From: Metabacillus litoralis | Lineage (GTDB): Bacteria > Bacillota > Bacilli > Bacillales > Bacillaceae | Assembly: GCF_007994985.1 (NCBI RefSeq) | Contig: NZ_VOQF01000023.1 | Coordinates: forward strand, 1-48,381 | Reading direction: 5' to 3' | Length of the DNA: 48,381 nt | Shown: one piece after another, positions 43,543 through 48,381 of the stretch | How the letters are laid out: each line of letters begins with the position of its first letter | How positions within the stretch are numbered: position 1 is the first letter of the stretch | Translations under genes and position numbers: made by a program | Notes under the pieces: model-generated | The model's input: only the letters and a program-made list of their open reading frames with translations | Database searches by the model: none | Told to the model about the DNA's origin: nothing

Positions 43543-45705
43543 ATGACAGAAAAACAAGGCAAGATGATGCAGCATGTTAGCAAGGAACTTTCTATTAATG
43601 AAAAGCAAGTTGCAAGTGTAATTAAGTTATTAGAAGACGGCAATACGGTACCATTCATTGCTCGCTATCGTAAAGAACAAACAGGAGCACTTGATGAAGT
43701 GCAAATTCGGGATATATCTGATAAATGGACATACATACAAAATCTAGAGAATCGTAAAGAGGAAGTACTTCGTTTAATAGAAGAACAAGGAAAGCTAACA
43801 ACAGAGCTTGCAGAAGAGATTCAAAAATCATTAAAGCTTCAGCAGGTAGAAGATTTATATAGACCGTATAAACAAAAAAGAAGAACAAAAGCAACAGTTG
43901 CGAAAGAAAAGGGACTTGAACCACTAGCAGAATGGATTCTTACTTTACCGCAACAAGGAGATTTACAACAAAAGGCTCAAGAATTTGTTAATGAAGAAAA
44001 AGAAGTAAATGCTTCTGAAGAAGCAATTCAGGGAGCAAAAGATATTATAGCTGAACAAATTTCTGATCAGCCAAAATATCGTCAGTGGATTAGAGATCTT
44101 ACCTTCAAAAGAGGGACAGTTTCTTCAGTAGCAAAAGATGAGAAAAAAGACGAAAAGAATGTTTTTGAGATGTATTATGATTATGAGGAACCGATTCAAA
44201 AGATTGTACCTCATCGTGTTCTTGCGATGAATCGTGGAGAAAAGGAAGATGTTTTAAGAATATCTGTCAAACCACCTCAAGATCAAATTATTAGTTATCT
44301 AACAAAAGAAGAGTTGAAAAATAATATAACAACAGTAAGAGACGTGTTAATAGAGGCTATAGATGATGCTTATAAAAGACTGATTCAGCCATCAATTGAA
44401 AGAGAAATACGAAAAGAGCTTTCAGAAAAAGCAGAAGACCGTGCGATTCATATTTTCTCAGAAAACTTAAGAAACTTATTACTTCAGCCGCCATTAAAAG
44501 GGAGAATGGTATTAGGTGTGGATCCGGCTTATCGGACAGGCTGTAAATTAGCAGTAGCGGATGAAACAGGCAAAATGATGCATATTGGTGTGATTTATCC
44601 ACATCCACCTGTAAACAAAAAAGAAAAAGCGAAAGAAACGGTTGTTTCGATTTTGAAGGATTATAAAATTGAGGTCGTAGCCATTGGTAATGGAACAGCA
44701 TCTAGAGAAACAGAACAATTTATTGCTGATATATTAAAAGAAGTTTCAGAAGAAATTTCGTACCTTATCGTAAATGAAGCAGGAGCAAGTGTTTACTCAG
44801 CATCTGACTTAGCGAGAGAAGAGTTCCCGGATTTGCAGGTAGAAGAAAGAAGTGCTGTCTCCATCGCAAGGAGATTACAGGATCCATTAGCTGAATTAGT
44901 AAAAATCGATCCGAAATCAGTAGGAGTTGGTCAATATCAGCATGATGTATCACAAAAGAAGCTTAATGATTCATTAACATTTGTCGTAGAAACTGTAGTT
45001 AACCAAGTTGGAGTAAATGTAAACACAGCTTCATCATCTTTATTACAATATGTAGCTGGACTTAGTAAATCAGTGGCAAATAACATAGTGAAGAAAAGAG
45101 AAGAGCTAGGCAGGTTTACGAATAGAAAAGAACTTAAAGATATTCCTAGACTAGGCGCCAAAACGTATGAGCAATGTATTGGTTTCTTGAGGGTATCAGA
45201 TGGTGATCAGCCTCTTGATCGAACAGGCATTCACCCAGAAAGATATGCAGAAGTAAAGAAGCTACTCAAACAGTTAGATGCAACTGCTGAAGATTTGGGA
45301 ACTACAGAATTAAATGAAAAGGTGAAAAATCTAAATCTTAAAGAAGTGTCTGATATCCTTTCAATAGGTGAGCTGACGTTAAAGGATATATGTGATGCCT
45401 TAGTTCGACCTGAGAGAGACCCTCGTGATGAAGTTTCAAAGCCATTACTCAAAAAGGATATTCTTAAATTAGAAGATCTTCAACAAGGTATGGAATTACA
45501 AGGTACTGTAAGGAATGTTGTTGATTTCGGTGCTTTTGTAGATATAGGTGTAAAACAGGACGGACTAGTGCATATTTCAAAAATGAGCAATAGCTTTGTT
45601 AAGCATCCATTAGATCTTGTTTCAGTTGGTGATGTTGTTACAGTTTGGGTTGATGAAGTTGATTCGAAGAAGGGTAGAGTTGCTCTTACGATGTTAAAAA
45701 ATTAA
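43543..45705 (+). CDS. tex: Tex/YdcI-family RNA-binding protein
   Basis: A 720-residue nucleic acid binding protein related to eukaryotic Spt6, reported to act in transcription and, in B. subtilis (YdcI), in translation. Order: N-terminal helical domain (VPFIARYRKEQTGALDEVQIRDI), YqgF/RuvC-like domain (VLGVDPAYRTGCKLAV, then EERSAVSIARRLQDPLAELVKIDPKSVGVGQYQHDV), helix-hairpin-helix (SSLLQYVAGLSKSVANNIVKKREELGRF) and a C-terminal S1 domain (GTVRNVVDFGAFVDIGVKQDGLVHISKM). GGAGG lies ten bases before the ATG. It follows the sigB operon, as in B. subtilis. Confidence 0.95.
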   Translation: MTEKQGKMMQHVSKELSINEKQVASVIKLLEDGNTVPFIARYRKEQTGALDEVQIRDISDKWTYIQNLENRKEEVLRLIEEQGKLTTELAEEIQKSLKLQQVEDLYRPYKQKRRTKATVAKEKGLEPLAEWILTLPQQGDLQQKAQEFVNEEKEVNASEEAIQGAKDIIAEQISDQPKYRQWIRDLTFKRGTVSSVAKDEKKDEKNVFEMYYDYEEPIQKIVPHRVLAMNRGEKEDVLRISVKPPQDQIISYLTKEELKNNITTVRDVLIEAIDDAYKRLIQPSIEREIRKELSEKAEDRAIHIFSENLRNLLLQPPLKGRMVLGVDPAYRTGCKLAVADETGKMMHIGVIYPHPPVNKKEKAKETVVSILKDYKIEVVAIGNGTASRETEQFIADILKEVSEEISYLIVNEAGASVYSASDLAREEFPDLQVEERSAVSIARRLQDPLAELVKIDPKSVGVGQYQHDVSQKKLNDSLTFVVETVVNQVGVNVNTASSSLLQYVAGLSKSVANNIVKKREELGRFTNRKELKDIPRLGAKTYEQCIGFLRVSDGDQPLDRTGIHPERYAEVKKLLKQLDATAEDLGTTELNEKVKNLNLKEVSDILSIGELTLKDICDALVRPERDPRDEVSKPLLKKDILKLEDLQQGMELQGTVRNVVDFGAFVDIGVKQDGLVHISKMSNSFVKHPLDLVSVGDVVTVWVDEVDSKKGRVALTMLKN

Positions 45706-45748
45706 TCTAGCTTACTGTAGGTCGAATACTGTTATTTTTAAAAATGTA

Positions 45749-45792
45749 GACTCCTCATTTCTATTAAAAAGTTTCTTTTTAAAGAGGAGTCG
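45749..45792 (+). terminator. Hairpin after tex
   Basis: GACTCCTC (45749-45756) / GAGGAGTC (45784-45791) with an inner TTAAAAA/TTTTTAA stem; poor U-tract. Likely terminator or 3' stabiliser. Confidence 0.65.
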
Positions 45793-45922
45793 CATATTTG
45801 TCTATGAATATAAAGTGAAAATTGTGCTGGTTTTTTAATATAGCTTTTTAGCAGTATGACATTTTGCAAAAAAAGTCAGATGCTTTTCGCCTACTAAACT
45901 TCAGATTATCTGACAATGATAA

Positions 45923-46039
45923 TTATGAATTTGCTTCTTTTTCTCTATAAAAAAACCAACATTGATTAAGTAACTTTATTTGATACCGATTTTTTTCTAA
46001 AAAGGCACGTTGCATTTGATTTTGTAACCATGATGGCAT
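45923..46039 (-). CDS. cmpA: Cortex morphogenetic protein CmpA
   Basis: A 38-residue sporulation protein on the minus strand: MPSWLQNQMQRAFLEKNRYQ then IKLLNQCWFFYREKEANS. It matches B. subtilis CmpA (37 residues) in sequence and place, between tex (ydcI) and ydcK. CmpA works with the ClpXP system to remove improperly assembled coats (SpoIVA) during sporulation. AAGGAGGT lies nine bases before the ATG, and a sigma-E-type -10 is upstream. Confidence 0.93.
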   Translation of the reverse strand: MPSWLQNQMQRAFLEKNRYQIKLLNQCWFFYREKEANS

Positions 46040-46084
46040 TTGCTCATACCTCCTTAACCATTATAATGGTGTATAGGTGTTTAT

Positions 46085-46092
46085 AATGTATG
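46085..46092 (-). promoter_or_regulatory. Candidate sigma-E -10 of cmpA
   Basis: On the minus strand CATACATT (46092-46085) equals the sigma-E -10 consensus (CATACANT), 46 bases before the cmpA ATG. The -35 is unclear. cmpA is sigma-E controlled in B. subtilis. Confidence 0.55.
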
Positions 46093-46136
46093 CAATGGAC
46101 GAGTGCTGTGTTCCAATTTAAAACGGGGGATTTATC

Positions 46137-46595
46137 ATGGATGATGTAAAGCTTCAGAAATTAGTAGAAGATCTATCTTTGAGTCTTTTTCATAAAACGT
46201 TTAAACATAAAGCAACCTTTAATAATAGGCTACGAACGACTGGTGGAAGATACATGCTAGGAAGTCATAATATTGATATTAATCCGAAGTACTATGCTGA
46301 GCATGGTCTTGATGAGATGATTGGGATTATTAAACATGAGCTATGTCATTATCATCTTCATATAGAAGGAAAAGGGTATAAGCATGGTGATAAAGATTTT
46401 AAAGATCTTCTTTTGAAAGTTGATGCTCCTAGATTCTGTACCCCATTAATAAATACACCTAAACCTAAAGCTGTAAGTTTAACGTATAAGTGTACAAGAT
46501 GTGGTCAAGAGTATAAGAGGAAAAGACGAGTCGACACATCTCGGATGGTTTGTGGTAAATGTGCTGGAAAAATCTATCTTATTGAAAAGGGTTGA
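46137..46595 (+). CDS. ydcK: SprT-like zinc metalloprotein YdcK
   Basis: A 152-residue SprT-like protein, related to the protease domain of SPRTN. The zinc site HELCH has His67, Glu68 and His71; a C-terminal zinc ribbon has Cys119, Cys122, Cys139 and Cys142. It matches B. subtilis YdcK, which sits beside cmpA and a tRNA cluster, as here. The ribosome binding site is GGGGGA, about eight bases before the ATG. Proteolytic function is inferred from the family, not shown for YdcK. Confidence 0.92.
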   Translation: MDDVKLQKLVEDLSLSLFHKTFKHKATFNNRLRTTGGRYMLGSHNIDINPKYYAEHGLDEMIGIIKHELCHYHLHIEGKGYKHGDKDFKDLLLKVDAPRFCTPLINTPKPKAVSLTYKCTRCGQEYKRKRRVDTSRMVCGKCAGKIYLIEKG

Positions 46596-46674
46596 CTATG
46601 ATATAGTGGCTATGATAAATTATAAAAGCCGTCGTTGATGGCAATGAAATTTCTTGAAATATTGATTGATCGTC

Positions 46675-46703
46675 TTGACAGGACATGCCACAATCAATAT
46701 AAT
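46675..46703 (+). promoter_or_regulatory. Consensus sigma-A promoter for the second tRNA/rRNA operon
   Basis: TTGACA (46675-46680), exactly 17 bases and TATAAT (46698-46703): a full consensus match 26 bases before tRNA-Asn, as expected for a stable-RNA promoter. Confidence 0.9.
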
Positions 46704-46729
46704 AAAGAAAGTCTGTTATAAATAATTAT

Positions 46730-46804
46730 TCCGCAGTAGCTCAGTGGTAGAGCTATCGGCTGTTAACCGATCGGTCGTAGGTTCGAGTCCTACCTGCGGA
46801 GCCA
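46730..46804 (+). tRNA. tRNA-Asn (GTT)
   Basis: As at 430, with a T-A pair in the T stem (T46778-A46792) in place of C-G. CCA encoded. Confidence 0.95.
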
Positions 46805-46807
46805 TAT

Positions 46808-46898
46808 GGGGAAGTACTCAAGTGGCTGAAGAGGCGCCCCTGCTAAGGGTGTAGGTCGCGCGAGCGGCGCGAGGGTTCAAATCCCTCCTTCTCCGCCA
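46808..46898 (+). tRNA. tRNA-Ser (GCT)
   Basis: Class II tRNA with a long variable arm, anticodon GCT, acceptor GGGGAAG/CTTCTCC (one G-U pair), CCA encoded. Confidence 0.95.
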
Positions 46899-46910
46899 TA
46901 TGAAAATTCA

Positions 46911-46982
46911 GGCCCGTTGGTCAAGCGGTTAAGACACCGCCCTTTCACGGCGGTAACACGGGTTCGAATCCCGTACGGGTCA
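46911..46982 (+). tRNA. tRNA-Glu (TTC)
   Basis: Acceptor GGCCCGT/ACGGGTC, anticodon TTC. CCA is not encoded (TCA follows). The acceptor G-C pair replaces the A-T pair of the copy at 608. Confidence 0.94.
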
Positions 46983-47130
46983 TCATATACTTTAGAGGGT
47001 AGGAAGTGGGCGCACTTGTAGCTCGCCTCCTATTTCTTTCTGGATTGGTATATGATAAGGGTTTTTGAGAGGCTTTTCACTTATTAAGATTAAAAGTTAT
47101 TACGTTTTTAGGTGAGAGTTTCGCTTTTAA

Positions 47131-47238
47131 TGCTAGGTTGTTTATTTTCGCTTCGTTTTCAAGAGCGAGTGCAAGGATGTTTATTTTCACTACGTTTTAA
47201 GAGCTAGTGCAAGGGTGTTTATTTTCACTTCGTGAAAA
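47131..47238 (+). repeat. Tandem repeat, about 38 bp, 2.8 units
   Basis: In the gap between tRNA-Glu and tRNA-Asp (46983-47244), three diverged units start at 47131, 47170 and 47208, each with TGYNAGGNTGTTTATTTTCRC, then a short TACGTTTT-type stretch and AGAGC. The last unit ends in TTTTCACTTCGTGAAAA, a hairpin six bases before tRNA-Asp. Confidence 0.65.
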
Positions 47239-47244
47239 AAACTT

Positions 47245-47321
47245 GGTCCGGTAGTTCAGTTGGTTAGAATGCCTGCCTGTCACGCAGGAGGTCGCGGGTT
47301 CGAGTCCCGTCCGGACCGCCA
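47245..47321 (+). tRNA. tRNA-Asp (GTC)
   Basis: Acceptor GGTCCGG/CCGGACC, anticodon GTC, CCA encoded. Confidence 0.95.
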
Positions 47322-47415
47322 TTAATTTATTTAACGTAAATAATTTTCACTTGTGTTTAAGGTTTAATCATGATAATATTTAACTCTTGTCACTTTTGAT
47401 AATTAAATAGTTTAT

Positions 47416-47490
47416 TGGGCTATAGCCAAGCGGTAAGGCATCGCACTTTGACTGCGACATGCGTTGGTTCGAATCCAGCTAGCCCAGCCA
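47416..47490 (+). tRNA. tRNA-Gln (TTG)
   Basis: Same sequence as the Gln tRNA at 1259; also followed by tRNA-Lys. CCA encoded. Confidence 0.95.
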
Positions 47491-47529
47491 TTTTTAATTA
47501 ATTTCATCATTTTATGTACTATATAAAAT

Positions 47530-47605
47530 GAGCCATTAGCTCAGTTGGTAGAGCATCTGACTTTTAATCAGAGGGTCGAAGGTTCGAATCCTTCATGGCT
47601 CACCA
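47530..47605 (+). tRNA. tRNA-Lys (TTT)
   Basis: Same body as the Lys tRNA at 1338 but with CCA encoded. Confidence 0.95.
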
Positions 47606-47617
47606 TTTACACACCAT

Positions 47618-47700
47618 GCGGGTGTGGCGGAATTGGCAGACGCGCTAGACTTAGGATCTAGTGTCCTTGTGACGTGGGGGTTCAAGTCCCTTCACCCGCA
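47618..47700 (+). tRNA. tRNA-Leu (TAG)
   Basis: Class II tRNA, acceptor GCGGGTG/CACCCGC, anticodon TAG. CCA not encoded (TCA follows). Confidence 0.94.
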
Positions 47701-47739
47701 TCAAAGTTTTTACGAAAGTAAATAACTTTCATATGTTTC

Positions 47740-47825
<86 letters not shown>

Positions 47826-47847
47826 ATAAAATAATTACAAGAAATTG

Positions 47848-47876
47848 TTGACTTAGAAATAACAAGATGTTATGAT
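47848..47876 (+). promoter_or_regulatory. Second sigma-A promoter inside the tRNA cluster
   Basis: TTGACT (47848-47853), 17 bases and TATGAT (47871-47876), 38 bases before tRNA-Arg. It would add transcription of tRNA-Arg, Pro, Gly and the following rRNA operon. Confidence 0.8.
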
Positions 47877-47914
47877 ATAAAAGTTGCTCCTTTGGACAAC
47901 GATAAATGATATTT

Positions 47915-47991
47915 GCGCCCGTAGCTCAATTGGATAGAGCGTTTGACTACGGATCAAAAGGTTAGGGGTTCGACTCCTCTCGGGCGCGCCA
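47915..47991 (+). tRNA. tRNA-Arg (ACG)
   Basis: Acceptor GCGCCCG/CGGGCGC, anticodon ACG (wobble A, probably deaminated to inosine), CCA encoded. Confidence 0.95.
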
Positions 47992-47995
47992 TTGA

Positions 47996-48072
47996 CGGGA
48001 AGTAGCTCAGCTTGGTAGAGCACTTGGTTTGGGACCAAGGGGTCGCAGGTTCGAATCCTGTCTTCCCGACCA
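47996..48072 (+). tRNA. tRNA-Pro (TGG)
   Basis: Acceptor CGGGAAG/CTTCCCG, anticodon TGG, CCA encoded; four bases after tRNA-Arg. Confidence 0.95.
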
Positions 48073-48087
48073 GTCGAGACACTTTTT

Positions 48088-48161
48088 GCGGGTGTAGTTT
48101 AGTGGTAAAACCTCAGCCTTCCAAGCTGATGATGAGGGTTCGATTCCCTTCACCCGCTCCA
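48088..48161 (+). tRNA. tRNA-Gly (TCC)
   Basis: Acceptor GCGGGTG/CACCCGC, anticodon TCC, CCA encoded; last tRNA before 16S. Confidence 0.95.
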
Positions 48162-48270
48162 ATTATGATCTTTGAAAACTAAACAAAACCAAGCGTGCCA
48201 ACGTTAATTTCGATTAACAAAACGTACTATATAGTACAAAATGAAATACATGAGCATGTCAAACACTACT

Positions 48271-48381
48271 TTATTGGAGAGTTTGATCCTGGCTCAGGAC
48301 GAACGCTGGCGGCGTGCCTAATACATGCAAGTCGAGCGAATTGATGGGAGCTTGCTCCCTGATATTAGCGGCGGACGGGTG
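48271..48381 (+). rRNA. 16S rRNA, 5' end (partial)
   Basis: GAGAGTTTGATCCTGGCTCAG and the following conserved sequence through GCGGCGGACGGGTG mark the 5' end of a Bacillus-type 16S gene; the rest lies beyond the window. The 110-base leader (48162-48270) contains TTTGAAAACTAAACAAAACC, the usual Bacillus pre-16S leader, and no promoter I can see, so 16S is probably read from the tRNA promoters. Confidence 0.95.

Noticed and set aside
47131-47238. CRISPR array
   Set aside because: Units are contiguous, diverged and only about three; no unique spacers and no cas genes.

Overview
The window looks like a Bacillaceae chromosome (low-GC Firmicute, close to Bacillus/Metabacillus). It carries B. subtilis-type sigW-rsiW, cdaA-cdaR-glmM, a glmS ribozyme, the ydbS-ydbT-rhomboid-acpS-ydcC-alr-ndoAI-ndoA series, the complete rsbRSTUVW-sigB-rsbX operon, tex, cmpA and ydcK. 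Ribosome binding sites are strong and GTG/TTG starts are frequent. Nearly all genes point the same way. The window spans the interval between two co-oriented rRNA operons: it opens in the 3' end of a 23S gene and closes in the 5' end of a 16S gene.

Layout. (1) 1-1640: 23S end, 5S and ten tRNAs, closed by a terminator. (2) 1750-9135: sigW-rsiW (envelope stress), cdaA-cdaR-glmM (c-di-AMP synthesis coupled to phosphoglucosamine mutase), then the glmS ribozyme and glmS. (3) 9200-22140, accessory stretch: glutathione peroxidase, glpK with a cre site and a leader terminator, a thioredoxin-like protein, an orphan ribA-ribD pair, an esterase, GNAT, bstA, an orphan hypothetical, two methyltransferase-fold proteins, a YuiD phosphatase, an AI-2E-family permease and a LOG-family hydrolase. 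(4) 22400-28180: ddl-murF, a second esterase and cshA. (5) 28270-37610: uvsE, ydbS-ydbT, rhomboid, acpS, ydcC, alr and the ndoAI-ndoA (MazEF-type) toxin-antitoxin pair. (6) 37700-42630: the sigma-B operon, with a sigma-B promoter before rsbV. (7) 43540-46600: tex, cmpA (38 codons, minus strand) and a SprT-like protein. (8) 46675-48381: a consensus sigma-A promoter, eleven tRNAs and the start of 16S.

Shared themes are cell-wall precursor supply (glmM, glmS, ddl, murF, alr), stress sigma factors (sigW, sigB), and RNA or translation functions. Compared with B. subtilis, loci that lie far apart there (the glmS region and the ddl/cshA/sigB region) sit together here.

Intergenic regions carry at least three families of short palindromic interspersed elements. 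One copy contains a decayed IS21-type istB gene. Another lies between a putative promoter and ydbS. A tRNA-Leu(GAG) gene holds an intact, unoccupied copy of the 17-bp ICEBs1-type attachment site. I saw no CRISPR array, prophage or intact transposase. No large unknown multigene system is evident; the least explained items are the orphan ribA-ribD pair, the 162-residue orphan, the repeats and several leader structures.
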